Below are positions 8,505-17,499 of a DNA stretch of 64,000 bases, piece by piece. The stretch is from NCBI GenBank assembly GCA_035685165.1, contig DASRBI010000019.1:334659-398658 (forward strand), read 5' to 3'. The stretch's first letter is position 1; every line of letters starts with the position of its first letter. The notes under the pieces were generated by a model that saw only the letters and a program-made list of their open reading frames with translations, had not been told where the DNA came from and did not search any database. The position numbers were made by a program, and so were the translations under genes. The stretch is from DATFDN01 sp035685165 (lineage in GTDB: Bacteria > Pseudomonadota > Alphaproteobacteria > Acetobacterales > Acetobacteraceae).

Positions 8505-9308
8505 CTACTCAAGCGGCGCCACATCCAGCCGCACGGCAATTCCCTCCAACTCCGGGCGCGGCGGCTTGTAGCGCCGCATCACCTCGGGGTCGTGGCCCGG
8601 CACGATGTGCGCCATGCTCGGCGCGGCGGCGCGCAATAGGTCGAAGCCCTCCATCATCTGCCCGATATGCAGCGCGGTGGTGAACGGGCGGTAGGTCTCC
8701 ATGTGCTCGTAGTAGTGCGTCACGTCGGAGGCGAGCACTACCCAGCCGCGCTGCGTGTGAATGCGGAGAAACTGGAGCCCGGCCGAATGGCCGGGAGCCG
8801 GGCGCAGCTCGATCCCCGGCGCGAGATCGAAGCGGCCGGCGAGCAGGTTCACCCGGCCGGCATAGTTCAGCCGCACGAGGCCCACCACGTCGTCCACCTC
8901 GAATGAATGGGCGAGCTGGCGGTATTTCATATAGCGTCCGACCGCGAAGTGCAGCTCGGGCTCCTGCAAATGGAAGCGCGCGTGCGGGAACAGGTGGAAG
9001 TTACCGACATGGTCGTAATGCAGATGCGTCAGCACCACGTCTTGCACGTCCTCGGGCCGCACGCCGAACAGGGCGAGCGCTTCGACTGGGCAGCGTAGGA
9101 AGGTGCGCTTGCGCTTGCGCGCGACCGGCTCAGTGAAGCCGGCGTCGATCACCACCACGCGACCCGCACCCTTGGCGAGCCAGACGAAGTAATCCATCGG
9201 CATCGGCGCGTCGTGCGGATCGCCGCCGATGAAATGATCCGCCCGCCGTGCCTCGCGCGTGGCGTAGCGGATCGCGTATAGTTCGTATTCGGGAAGGTCC
9301 GCGGTCAT
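8505..9308 (-). CDS. Metallo-beta-lactamase-fold hydrolase, AHL-lactonase-like
   Basis: 267 residues with the metal-binding motif HLHYDH (His95, His97, Asp99, His100 within VVLTHLHYDHVGNF). Further ligand candidates are the His in PAPGHSAGLQ, the Asp in LASDVTHYYEH and the His in HIVPGHDPEV. The order and spacing fit the N-acyl-homoserine lactonase/quorum-quenching branch of the superfamily, which opens lactone rings using two metal ions. Substrate specificity cannot be read from sequence. No signal peptide is present, so it is cytoplasmic. It lies 66 bases downstream of pstA in the same direction and could be cotranscribed with the phosphate transporter. Confidence 0.8.
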   Translation of the reverse strand: MTADLPEYELYAIRYATREARRADHFIGGDPHDAPMPMDYFVWLAKGAGRVVVIDAGFTEPVARKRKRTFLRCPVEALALFGVRPEDVQDVVLTHLHYDHVGNFHLFPHARFHLQEPELHFAVGRYMKYRQLAHSFEVDDVVGLVRLNYAGRVNLLAGRFDLAPGIELRPAPGHSAGLQFLRIHTQRGWVVLASDVTHYYEHMETYRPFTTALHIGQMMEGFDLLRAAAPSMAHIVPGHDPEVMRRYKPPRPELEGIAVRLDVAPLE

Positions 9309-9374
9309 AGGCTGCTCTCCCGCGCCGGTGCGGGTAAAGCTTGCCAGCCTGCGGCGGCGGGGGGAAGCGGGCGC

Positions 9375-10271
9375 TCAGCGGCGCGACATCGCGGTGCGCG
9401 CGGCGATGCTGATGAGCAGCACCATGAACGTCACCAGGAACGCTGCCGCGTAGGCGAGCGCGTTGGCGGACGCGAACGGCTCGTTGATGAAGGCCCAGAT
9501 GGCGTAAGTCAGATAGCCCAGCGGAGCGTGGGTGAACTTGCCGGTCCAGAGATAGTCCGACCAGCCGGCGGTGTAGATCAGCGGCGCGGTTTCGCCGATC
9601 GAGATCGCGAAGGCGAGCAGGATACCGGTGAGTACCCCGGGCAGCGCCGCCGGCAGCGCGATCTGGAATGCGACGCGCCCGTCCCCGGCGCCGAGCGCGT
9701 ACGCCGCCTCCTTCAGCGCGTTCGGCACCTGCAAGAGCGCAAGTTCGGTCGAGCGGCAGATATAGGGCAGGCAGAGAATGCCGATCGTGATGGCGGCGGC
9801 TGCGAGCGAAAATCCCCAGCCGGCCAGCTCGACCATCGTGATATAGCCGAAATAGCCGAGCACAATGGAGGGAACGCCGACCAGCACGTCGGAGAGGAAG
9901 CGGATCGTTTTCGCCCACCAAGTATAGCTGAACAGGGCGATGTAGAGCCCCGCGCCGACGCCAAGCGGGATGGCAAGCAGCATCGAACCGACGCCGATCA
10001 GCAGCGTGCCCTCGATCGCGTTCAGCAGCCCGCCGCCCGTGCCCTGCGTGACATGGGTGAAGATTTCCGGCCGCAGCGCGGTGATGCCGCGCCAGAACAC
10101 GAGCAGCAGGATCCAGAGCATGGCGACGCTGAGCAGGCCGAGTGCGAGCCCGCACAGGCCCCAGCCAATGATCCCCCGCGCCCGGCGGCGGCGCAGGCGC
10201 GCGAGCCGCGCCGGGTTCCAGCCGGAGCCACCGATTGTGCTCGGATCGCGCGCGGCGACGACCCGCTGCAC
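9375..10271 (-). CDS. pstA: Phosphate ABC transporter permease PstA
   Basis: 298 residues, about six membrane spans, with an N-terminal Arg-rich cytoplasmic stretch before the first span (GIIGWGLCGLALGLLSVAML). The permease EAA loop reads YALGAGDGRVAFQIALPAALPG, the contact site for the ATPase. FVTFMVLLISIAARTA forms the last span. It pairs with PstC to make the inner-membrane channel for phosphate. It begins two bases after pstC ends. The expected next genes, pstB and phoU, do not follow; the next gene is the lactonase-like protein. Confidence 0.95.
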   Translation of the reverse strand: MQRVVAARDPSTIGGSGWNPARLARLRRRRARGIIGWGLCGLALGLLSVAMLWILLLVFWRGITALRPEIFTHVTQGTGGGLLNAIEGTLLIGVGSMLLAIPLGVGAGLYIALFSYTWWAKTIRFLSDVLVGVPSIVLGYFGYITMVELAGWGFSLAAAAITIGILCLPYICRSTELALLQVPNALKEAAYALGAGDGRVAFQIALPAALPGVLTGILLAFAISIGETAPLIYTAGWSDYLWTGKFTHAPLGYLTYAIWAFINEPFASANALAYAAAFLVTFMVLLISIAARTAMSRR

Positions 10272-10273
10272 GG

Positions 10274-11227
10274 TCAGGCCCTCGCCGTGCGCGTCTTGTA
10301 GAGCACGAAGCGGGCGGCGGAATTCACCGCGATCGAAATCACCGACAGCACGAGCGCCACTTCGGCGAGCGAGCGCACCGCCAGCCCCGACGGATCCTGC
10401 AGCGCGCTATCGAGCTGGGAGACGATGAACGCCGCCATCGTCGAAATGGGCGAGTAGATGTTGGGCGGTAGGTAATTGAGCGCGTTGCCGCTCACCATCA
10501 GCACCGCCATTGTCTCGCCGAGTGCGCGGCCGGTGGCGAGGATCGTTACGCCGATCAGTACCGCGCGCACGCCGGGCAACACGACGCGCCAGACCGTCTC
10601 GAACTTGGTGGCCCCCAGCGCGGCGGCCGATTCGCGCACCACCATCGGCTCGGCGACGATTGCATCGCGCAAGGTCGCGGCGATCAGTGGCACGATCATG
10701 AGCGAGAGAACGAGCCCCGCGGTGAGCAGGCCGTAGCCGCTGCCGTAGGGCGGCTGGAAGAACGGCACGAACCAGAGCGCGCCGGCGAACGCGGGAAACA
10801 CGTAATGCCCGAGCAGCGGGATCAGCACCGCGAAACCCCAGAGCCCGAACACAACGCTCGGCACGGCGGCCAGAAGCTCGACACAGAACGAGACCCAGAG
10901 GCGCAGCCGCCCCGGCACCGCTTCGGCGAGGAACACAGCCGTGCCGATGCCGACCGGCACGGCGATGATCAGCGCGATCAAGGTGGACAAAAGCGTGCCT
11001 ACGATCAGGAACAGGATGCCGTAATGCGCGCCCGGCATCACCTGTACGCCGCCCCGCGTGATCGGCTCGGCGTACAGGTTGCCGAGGCTCCAGGTGTTGC
11101 GGGTGACGAACCCCCAACCGTTGAAGCGGATCGCCGGCCAGCTATAGCTTGCAAGGAACGCCAGGATCGCGACGATGCTTGCCGGCAGCACGCCCGCGAC
11201 CAGCGCGAGCCAGGTGCGAAACCTCAC
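10274..11227 (-). CDS. pstC: Phosphate ABC transporter permease PstC
   Basis: 317 residues with six predicted spans, a periplasmic loop after span 1 (FNGWGFVTRNTWSLGNLYAEP) and the EAA loop AALGATKFETVWRVVLPGVRA. The TAGLVLSLMIVPLIAATLRDA segment is characteristic of PstC. Its start overlaps the pstS stop by four bases (ATGA), so translation is coupled. It forms the inner-membrane channel with PstA. Confidence 0.95.
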   Translation of the reverse strand: MRFRTWLALVAGVLPASIVAILAFLASYSWPAIRFNGWGFVTRNTWSLGNLYAEPITRGGVQVMPGAHYGILFLIVGTLLSTLIALIIAVPVGIGTAVFLAEAVPGRLRLWVSFCVELLAAVPSVVFGLWGFAVLIPLLGHYVFPAFAGALWFVPFFQPPYGSGYGLLTAGLVLSLMIVPLIAATLRDAIVAEPMVVRESAAALGATKFETVWRVVLPGVRAVLIGVTILATGRALGETMAVLMVSGNALNYLPPNIYSPISTMAAFIVSQLDSALQDPSGLAVRSLAEVALVLSVISIAVNSAARFVLYKTRTARA

Positions 11228-12318
11228 TGGCGCGCCTCGTCTCCGCTCCCTTGGATCTGGTTGATCAACGTGGCGCTGAGCTGCCGCACCTGCTCAGGCA
11301 AAGCCACGAAGCTCACCTGATCGAGAAATGACGCCTGATTGCCGCCGTCGGGCGCGATTGCCCAGGACAAGAACGCCTTGAGCGTCGAGGCCGCGGCCGC
11401 GTTGGACTGGCGGGACTTCACGATCGCATATTCGTAGTTGATGATCGGATACGAGTCGTCGCCCGGGGCGAAGATCAGGCTGACGCGCCCGTCCTTCGGG
11501 GTGTCGGTGATCTTACTCGCCGCCGCGGCCTGAACGGTTCTTGCCGAGGACAGCACGAACTTGCCGGCCTTGTTTTCGAGCGCCGCCTCGCCGAGCTTCT
11601 CGTCCTCGATCGCCTTCTTGAAGCTGATGCCGATATAGGCGATCGAATATTCGTTGCCCTTGAGCGCGCTGATCATGCCCTGGTTCCCGGTCGCGCCGAT
11701 CGCCCCCGGGGCGGCGGGCCAGCTAATCGTGGTGCCGTAGGCGATGTCGTTCATCCAGTCGGGCGTGCTGAACGACAGATACTGCGTGAAGATGAAGGTA
11801 TCGCCGCTGCCGTCGGTGCGGTGGATGGTGATGATCGGATGATCCGGCAGCTTCACGCTGGGATTGAGCTTGGCGATCGCCGCGTCGTTCCAGGTCTTGA
11901 TCTTGCCTTGATAAATGCCGGCGAGTACCGGCCCGCTGAGCTTGAGATGATCGCCATTCAGGCCGGGCAGGTTGTAGTTGACCATCTGGCTCGAAATAGC
12001 GAGCGGGATGTTCAGCATGTCGGGATGCTGCTTCATCATCGCGTCGGCGAGATAGGCGTCGGAGGCGCCGATCTGCGCCAGCCCCGACACCGCCTCGGAA
12101 ATTCCGGTGCCGCTGCCGGTGCTCTGCGTGGTGATCTTCACGCCGGGATGCGCCTGCGAATAAGCCGGCACCCAAAGGTTGAACAGCGGATAGAGAAGGG
12201 AGGAGCCGGTTTCGAGCAGCGTCACGTCGTCGGCGCGGGCGGGCGCGGCGGCCCCAGCCAGGCCGAGCCCGGCCGCGATTATCCCGACGGCGACGAACCG
12301 GCGTCGATTGATTGACAT
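11224..12318 (-). CDS. pstS: Periplasmic phosphate-binding protein PstS
   Basis: 364 residues. The N-terminus MSINRRRFVAVGIIAAGLGLAGAAAPARA is an export signal, with RRRF suggesting the Tat route. The mature protein shows phosphate-binding features: LLETGSSLLYPLFNLW, the STGSGTGISEAVSG loop with its glycine/serine ligands, and HRTDGSGDTFIFTQYLS, the canonical phosphate-contacting loop. It captures phosphate and hands it to PstCA, and it is the first gene of pstSCA. Upstream (12319-12550) no convincing pair of CTGTCAT Pho-box repeats was found, although single CTGTCC and GTCATGG half-like sites occur on the coding strand. Confidence 0.95.
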   Translation of the reverse strand: MSINRRRFVAVGIIAAGLGLAGAAAPARADDVTLLETGSSLLYPLFNLWVPAYSQAHPGVKITTQSTGSGTGISEAVSGLAQIGASDAYLADAMMKQHPDMLNIPLAISSQMVNYNLPGLNGDHLKLSGPVLAGIYQGKIKTWNDAAIAKLNPSVKLPDHPIITIHRTDGSGDTFIFTQYLSFSTPDWMNDIAYGTTISWPAAPGAIGATGNQGMISALKGNEYSIAYIGISFKKAIEDEKLGEAALENKAGKFVLSSARTVQAAAASKITDTPKDGRVSLIFAPGDDSYPIINYEYAIVKSRQSNAAAASTLKAFLSWAIAPDGGNQASFLDQVSFVALPEQVRQLSATLINQIQGSGDEARQ

Positions 12319-12550
12319 TCAGCATTTCCTCTGCGGACAGTCGGAGGTCCGACGGACCCCGGCGGCCGGAATGGCCCGCGGCGCCTATAGGGTCTCGGCC
12401 CGGAGGGAAGGGTTAAGTTTCCATGACGACGCGGCGGCGGGGTTCATCCCGCCGCCGCCCGCCGGGTCCCTCAGGTGATCGCGGGCGGAGTTGTTGCGAA
12501 GCGCCGTCGCTCTGGCGAGGCCGCAACAGGACCGGATCCGAGCGTCCTAC

Positions 12551-13012
12551 CTAAGCGAGCGAATCCAGCGCCGATTGCAGGATCCAGGCGGCCGCGGCGC
12601 GGTCGGCGGCCCGCGACCGCTCTCCGCGGCTGAGGTCGGCCTCGCCGATCAGGAAGCGGTTCACCGCCGCCGAGGACAGCCGCTCGTCCCACAGCGCGCC
12701 CGGCAGGCCGGTCGCCTCGGTGAGCGCGAGCGCCCAGTCGCGCGCCGATTGCGCGGCCGGTCCGACGCTGCCGTCCATCGACAGCGGCCAGCCGAACACC
12801 AGCCCGCCCACCCCTTCCTTCGCTGCGACCGTCCCGATCGCCCGCGCCGCCGCGGCGAGCTTGCCGCGCGCCAGTACGCCGTAGGGCGTTGCGATCCGCC
12901 GCCCGACATCGGAGAGCGCGAGCCCGATGCGTTTCGTGCCCGGATCGATGCCGAGCAGGCGCTGTTGCGGTGCGAGTCGGGCGGCGAGCTCCGGCAGGTT
13001 GAACAGCGCCAT
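12551..13012 (-). CDS. ruvX: RuvX/YqgF-family nuclease (pre-16S rRNA processing / Holliday junction resolvase-like)
   Basis: 153 residues from MALFNLPELAARLAP at 13012. The RNase H-like fold is marked by LLGIDPGTKRIGLALSD (catalytic Asp), GLVFGWPLSMDGSVGP, WDERLSSAAVNRFL and AADRAAAAWILQSALD (final Asp). Proteins of this family are required for maturation of the 16S rRNA 5' end and were once proposed as Holliday resolvases. The ORF can be extended 12 codons upstream, but that would enter the spacer shared with gatC. It is divergent from gatC, an arrangement common in alphaproteobacteria. Confidence 0.9.
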   Translation of the reverse strand: MALFNLPELAARLAPQQRLLGIDPGTKRIGLALSDVGRRIATPYGVLARGKLAAAARAIGTVAAKEGVGGLVFGWPLSMDGSVGPAAQSARDWALALTEATGLPGALWDERLSSAAVNRFLIGEADLSRGERSRAADRAAAAWILQSALDSLA

Positions 13013-13056
13013 AGCGGCCGTTATGGTCCGCGCCCTTCCCGCAACCAAGGACGCCC

Positions 13057-13344
13057 ATGTCGCTCGACCTCGCGACGGTACGCCGTATTGCCGTGCTCGC
13101 CCGCATCGGCCTCGAGGAGGACGAGGCGGAGCGGCTGCGCCAGGACCTCAACACCATCCTCGGCTGGATCGAGCAACTGAACGAGGTGGACGTCGAGGGC
13201 GTCGCGCCGCTCACGGGCGCGGCGCAGATGGCGCTCAAGATGCGCGAGGATGTGGTGGCGGACGGGGGCTATCCCGAGCTTGTGCTGGCCAACGCGCCGG
13301 AGCGGATCGGCGATTATTTCGCCGTGCCGAAAGTGGTGGAATGA
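13057..13344 (+). CDS. gatC: Asp/Glu-tRNA amidotransferase subunit C
   Basis: 95 residues, the usual GatC length. MSLDLATVRRIAVLARIGLEEDEAERL, ILGWIEQLNEVDVEGVAPLTGA and the ending DYFAVPKVVE are the conserved GatC segments. It wraps around GatA and stabilises the GatAB heterodimer that converts Glu-tRNA(Gln) and/or Asp-tRNA(Asn) to the amidated form. It is the first gene of gatCAB, and its TGA overlaps the gatA ATG by four bases. Confidence 0.96.
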   Translation: MSLDLATVRRIAVLARIGLEEDEAERLRQDLNTILGWIEQLNEVDVEGVAPLTGAAQMALKMREDVVADGGYPELVLANAPERIGDYFAVPKVVE

Positions 13345-14822
13345 GCCTGACCGACCTGACGATCGCCGAGGCGCGGGCGCGGCTGCGCGCGGGCGAGATC
13401 ACCGCGCGCGCACTGACCGAGGCGCATCTTGCCGCCATCGGCGCGCTCAATGCGCGGCTCAACGCTTTCATAACCGTCACCGAAGAGCAGGCGCTGGCGC
13501 AGGCCGATGCGGCGGATGCGGCGCTGGCGCGCGGCGAGCACGGCGCGCTCACGGGCATTCCGCTCGCCATCAAGGACCTGTTCTGCACCACGGGGGTCCG
13601 TACCACGGCGGGCAGCGCCATTCTCAGCCCGTTCGTGCCGCCCTACGAGAGCACCGTCACCGCCAACCTGCTGCGCGAAGGCGCAGTGTTTCTCGGCAAG
13701 ACCAATCTCGACGAGTTCGCGATGGGCTCGTCCAACATGACCTCGGCCTATGGGCCGGTGGAAAACCCGTGGAAGCGGCGCCAGGACGACTCCGCGGTCC
13801 TGGTTCCGGGCGGGTCCTCGGGCGGCTCGGCCGCAGCGGTTGCGGCGCGGCTGGCGATGGGCGCCACGGGGACCGACACCGGCGGCTCGATCCGTCAGCC
13901 CGCGAGCTTCTGCGGTATCGTGGGGATGAAACCGACCTACGGGCGCTGCTCGCGCTGGGGCGTGGTGGCGTTCGCCTCCTCGCTCGACCATCCGGGGCCG
14001 TTCGCGCGCACAGTGGAGGACGCGGCGATTCTGCTCGGCGCGATGGCCGGGCACGATCCCAAGGATTCCACCAGCGCCGATGTGCCGGTGCCGGATTTCG
14101 CCGCCGCCTGCGGGCGTTCTGTGAAGGGGCTGCGCATCGGCATCCCGCGCGAATACCGCGCCGACGGGATGCCGGGCGAGATCGAGGCGCTGTGGCAGCA
14201 GGGTGTGGCGTGGCTGCGCGACGCCGGGGCCGAGGTGGTCGAGGTCTCGTTGCCGCACACCAAATACGGGCTGCCGACCTATTATATCGTCGCGCCCGCC
14301 GAGGCGTCGTCGAACCTCGCCCGCTATGACGGGGTGCGGTTCGGCCATCGCGCCGAGGGCGGCGAGGATTTGCGCGCGCTCTATCAGCGCACCCGCGCCG
14401 AAGGGTTCGGGGCGGAGGTGCGCCGGCGCGTGATGATCGGCACCTATGTGCTCTCGGCGGGCTATTACGACGCGTATTATCTGCGCGCGCAGAAGGTGCG
14501 GGCGCTCATTCTGCGTGACTTCACCGAGGCGTTCGCCAAGGTGGATGCGCTGCTCGCTCCGACCGCCCCCTCGGCCGCCTTCGCGCAGGGCGAGAATGCC
14601 GACGATCCGGTGAAGATGTACCTGAACGACGTGTTCACCGTCCCCGCCAACCTTGCCGGGGTGCCGGGGATCTCGGTCCCCGCCGGGCTCGACGCCAACG
14701 GACTGCCGCTCGGGTTGCAGGTGATCGGCAAGCCCTTCGACGAGGAGACGGTGTTTGCCGTCGGCGCGGCGCTGGAGCGGGCGGCGGGGGTCGAGGCCCT
14801 GCCGGCGCTGCGGGCAACATGA
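13341..14822 (+). CDS. gatA: Asp/Glu-tRNA amidotransferase subunit A
   Basis: 493 residues starting at the ATG that overlaps the gatC stop. The amidase-signature triad is complete: Lys78 (IPLAIKDLFC), cis-Ser159 (PGGSSGGSAAA) and nucleophile Ser183 (TDTGGSIRQPASFCG). It releases ammonia from glutamine and channels it to GatB. The longer open frame upstream to 12927 overlaps gatC in another frame and is not coding. Confidence 0.97.
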   Translation: MSLTDLTIAEARARLRAGEITARALTEAHLAAIGALNARLNAFITVTEEQALAQADAADAALARGEHGALTGIPLAIKDLFCTTGVRTTAGSAILSPFVPPYESTVTANLLREGAVFLGKTNLDEFAMGSSNMTSAYGPVENPWKRRQDDSAVLVPGGSSGGSAAAVAARLAMGATGTDTGGSIRQPASFCGIVGMKPTYGRCSRWGVVAFASSLDHPGPFARTVEDAAILLGAMAGHDPKDSTSADVPVPDFAAACGRSVKGLRIGIPREYRADGMPGEIEALWQQGVAWLRDAGAEVVEVSLPHTKYGLPTYYIVAPAEASSNLARYDGVRFGHRAEGGEDLRALYQRTRAEGFGAEVRRRVMIGTYVLSAGYYDAYYLRAQKVRALILRDFTEAFAKVDALLAPTAPSAAFAQGENADDPVKMYLNDVFTVPANLAGVPGISVPAGLDANGLPLGLQVIGKPFDEETVFAVGAALERAAGVEALPALRAT

Positions 14823-14931
14823 CGATAGAGCGGGATGAGCGAAGCGTTCTCGCCGGCTGGGAGCGAGATGGCGGGAAACGTCCGCCTTACGGCGACCCAT
14901 CCCGCCCTACGCTATACGGAGCGATCAGCGG

Positions 14932-16383
14932 ATGACCTACACGATCGAAGGCAAGACCGGGCCGTGGGAAGTGGTGATCGGGCTCGAGGTCCATGCCCAG
15001 GTGATCTCCAAGGCCAAGCTCTTCTCCGGCGCCGCCACCGATTTCGGCGCCGAGCCCAATTCGCAAGTCAGCTTCGTCGATGCCGCCTTTCCGGGAATGC
15101 TGCCGGTGATCAACCGCGAGTGCGTGGCGCAGGCCGTTCGCACCGGCCTCGGGCTGAAGGCGCACATCAATCTGGTCAGCCGGTTCGACCGCAAGAACTA
15201 CTTCTACGCCGACCTGCCGGCCGGCTATCAGATCAGCCAGTACCAGCACCCGATCGTCGGCCAGGGAAAGATCGAGATCCAGCTTGCCGACGGCACGACG
15301 AAGGAAATCGGCATCACGCGGCTGCATCTGGAGCAGGATGCGGGAAAGTCGCTGCATGATCAGCATCCCACGAAATCGCTGATCGACCTCAACCGCGCCG
15401 GGGTGGCGCTGATGGAGATCGTGAGCGAGCCCGATCTCCGTAGCCCGGAGGAGGCGGGCGCCTATCTGCGCAAGCTGCGGACGATCCTGCGCTATCTCGG
15501 CACCTGCGACGGAAACATGGAAGAAGGCTCGCTGCGGGCCGACGTGAACGTGTCGGTACGCAAGCACGGCGAGCCGTTCCGCACCCGCTGCGAAGTGAAG
15601 AACGTCAACTCCATCCGCTTCGTGATGCAGGCGATTGAGGCCGAAGCGAAGCGGCAGGTGGAGGTGTGGGAATCCGGGGGCGCGGTGGATCAGGAAACAC
15701 GGCTGTTCGAGCCCGCGCGCGGCATCACTCGCTCGATGCGCTCCAAGGAGGATGCGCACGATTACCGCTATTTCCCCGATCCCGATCTGCTGCCGCTCGT
15801 CTTGGAGGAGGACTGGGTGGCGGCGCTGCGCGCGAGCCTGCCCGAACTGCCCGACGAGAAGCGGCTTCGCTTCATGCGCGATTACGGCCTCTCCGCCTAC
15901 GACGCCGCGGTGTTGGTGGCGGAGAAGGAAACGGCCGCCTTTTACGAGACCGTGGCCAGGGGGCGCGATCCCAAGCTCGCGGCGAACTGGGTGATGGGCG
16001 ATTTGTTCGCGGCGCTGAACGCGACCGGCCGCACGATCGCGACCAGTCCGGTGAGTGCCGACAATCTCGGCCGCCTGCTCGACCTGATCGCCGACGGCAC
16101 GATCAACGGCCGCATCGCCAAAGAAGTGTTCGAGGCGATGGTGGAAACCGGGGAAGAGCCGGGCGCGATCGTGGACCGGCGCGGGTTGCGCCAGGTGACC
16201 GATACCGGGGCGATCGACGCGGCGGTGGAACAGGTGCTCGCCGCCAATGCGGACAAGGTCGCCGAATACAAGGGCGGCAAGGACAAGCTGTTTGGCTTCT
16301 TCGTCGGCCAGGTGATGAAGGCGATGGCGGGCAAGGGCAACCCGGTGCTGGTGAACGAGCGGCTCAAGGCCCGGCTTTCCTAG
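14932..16383 (+). CDS. gatB: Asp/Glu-tRNA amidotransferase subunit B
   Basis: 483 residues. VVIGLEVHAQVISKAKLFSGAA opens the kinase-like domain; DLPAGYQISQYQHPIVGQG and LHLEQDAGKSLHD hold metal/ATP residues; CEVKNVNSIRFVMQAI follows. The C-terminal 150 residues (DLFAALNATGRT ... GFFVGQVMKAMAGKGNPVLVNERLKARL) are the YqeY tRNA-binding domain. It phosphorylates and amidates misacylated tRNA using ammonia from GatA. It is separated from gatA by 109 bases but in the same direction. A strong hairpin follows its stop. Confidence 0.97.
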   Translation: MTYTIEGKTGPWEVVIGLEVHAQVISKAKLFSGAATDFGAEPNSQVSFVDAAFPGMLPVINRECVAQAVRTGLGLKAHINLVSRFDRKNYFYADLPAGYQISQYQHPIVGQGKIEIQLADGTTKEIGITRLHLEQDAGKSLHDQHPTKSLIDLNRAGVALMEIVSEPDLRSPEEAGAYLRKLRTILRYLGTCDGNMEEGSLRADVNVSVRKHGEPFRTRCEVKNVNSIRFVMQAIEAEAKRQVEVWESGGAVDQETRLFEPARGITRSMRSKEDAHDYRYFPDPDLLPLVLEEDWVAALRASLPELPDEKRLRFMRDYGLSAYDAAVLVAEKETAAFYETVARGRDPKLAANWVMGDLFAALNATGRTIATSPVSADNLGRLLDLIADGTINGRIAKEVFEAMVETGEEPGAIVDRRGLRQVTDTGAIDAAVEQVLAANADKVAEYKGGKDKLFGFFVGQVMKAMAGKGNPVLVNERLKARLS

Positions 16384-16387
16384 GCGC

Positions 16388-16423
16388 GCCCTCACCCGGC
16401 CCCGCGCAGCGCCGGGTGAGGGC
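16388..16423. terminator. 13-bp perfect hairpin after gatB
   Basis: Arms GCCCTCACCCGGC and GCCGGGTGAGGGC are separated by a 10-base loop, starting five bases after the gatB stop. There is no T-run, so it may act as a Rho-independent-like stop, an mRNA stabiliser or a copy of the CCCTCACCC...GGGTGAGGG dispersed repeat also seen before secY. Confidence 0.5.
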
Positions 16424-16473
16424 ATGCACCGCTAACCGTTCCTTCATCGGCGCCTGCTTTCCTTCGTCGACCG

Positions 16474-17466
16474 ATGACCGAAGGCACGCCTCCGACCCGC
16501 TGCACCTTGTGCCATCGCATGTTCCGTGCGCTGGGCGATCCCATGTTCCGCCGCGCCGAGGCGGACGGGGTGCCGGTGATGGTCGTTGTCCTCGGCGATC
16601 GCCAGGCCGCGTTGCCGCTGCGCGCGGTGCAACGGGAGTTCGGCATCGCGGACGACTCGCCGGACGGACGGATGCTCACGCTGATCGCGCAGGCGCTCGA
16701 CTTCGTCACCGCGCTGCGGCCGGGCGATACGCTGCCGAACGAGGTGCTGACCGGCGAGGCGAGCTGGTCGCCCGATCCGTCGCATGTCGCCATCGTGGCC
16801 GCGCGGCTCCGTTTGCAGCTTGTCGACTGGCTCACCTCCGGCGCCGAAAGCGAGCGTGCCCGGCTCGATCCTGAGACGCTGCTGCAAATCGAGGATGATC
16901 CGCATCTGCGCGCGCAGGTGCAGACGGCGCTCGCCCGCGCCGCCGAGGAGCTTCACTTGGCGAACGCCGAGGCGGTGCTCGAGAAGCTGGAGGCGCTTGC
17001 CCGCGAGCTCGGCTACATCGAGGCGCTGCGCGAGCGGCTGCTGGTCCGCGTCCGCCGCATGGCGGAGCGGGTCGAACGGCTGGCGCGCGGCTGGCGCGGC
17101 GACGCGCATCACAACGAGACGCTGACGCAAGTCCGCCGCCTCGCCGCGACGGCGGTGGCGCAGACGCAGGCGCGGTTCGACGAGCTGGACGCGCAAACCG
17201 GCGAGGTGATGGCGGCCCTCCGCAACGCCGAGAGCCAGCGTGCCTTCATCCGCACCAACCGCGATTGGCTCTATCGCAGCTTGCGCGCATGGGAGCCGCT
17301 GCTCAATCAATGGGATGAAGCACCCGCCGCGATCGACCAAGACACGATCCGGCTGATCCAGCGCACGTACCAGTTCCTCGCGCCGCGCTACATGCCAGTT
17401 CAGGAATGGCTTTCTGTCGCGGCGCTGCCTGCCGCGAGGCCGAAGCAGCTCGGCATGGTGTGGTAG
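16474..17466 (+). CDS. Conserved-looking protein of unknown function, helical
   Basis: 330 residues, no signal peptide or membrane span. A possible zinc knuckle (RCTLCHRMF, Cys10 and Cys13) sits at the N-terminus. The remainder is strongly helical: a coiled-coil-like middle (EEVLEKLEALARELGYIEALRERL-type heptads near 165-210) and a C-terminal Trp/Tyr-rich part (RDWLYRSLRAWEPLLNQWDE, YQFLAPRYMPVQEWL). Codon use matches the neighbours. I do not recognise the family. It stands alone between the gatB hairpin and the pta promoter region. Confidence 0.75.
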   Translation: MTEGTPPTRCTLCHRMFRALGDPMFRRAEADGVPVMVVVLGDRQAALPLRAVQREFGIADDSPDGRMLTLIAQALDFVTALRPGDTLPNEVLTGEASWSPDPSHVAIVAARLRLQLVDWLTSGAESERARLDPETLLQIEDDPHLRAQVQTALARAAEELHLANAEAVLEKLEALARELGYIEALRERLLVRVRRMAERVERLARGWRGDAHHNETLTQVRRLAATAVAQTQARFDELDAQTGEVMAALRNAESQRAFIRTNRDWLYRSLRAWEPLLNQWDEAPAAIDQDTIRLIQRTYQFLAPRYMPVQEWLSVAALPAARPKQLGMVW

Positions 17467-17485
17467 CCGCCGCGCGCGGCTGCCG

Positions 17486-17499
17486 TTGATCTAGGTCAA
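17486..17499. promoter_or_regulatory. FixK/FNR box upstream of pta-fabI-ackA
   Basis: TTGATCTAGGTCAA fits the FixK/FNR consensus TTGAY-N4-RTCAA exactly and is a near-palindrome. It lies 130 bases before the pta start. A TAAGCA hexamer at 17524 would place transcription start near 17535, putting the box at about -42, the usual class II activation position. Confidence 0.65.

Noticed and set aside
12319..12470. Pho box before pstS
   Set aside because: Only single half-like sites (CTGTCC, GTCATGG) occur, not two direct CTGTCAT repeats with 11-base spacing.
14887..16425. 512-codon antisense frame opposite gatB
   Set aside because: Same effect of high GC; no start context or recognisable motif, while gatB is complete on the other strand.
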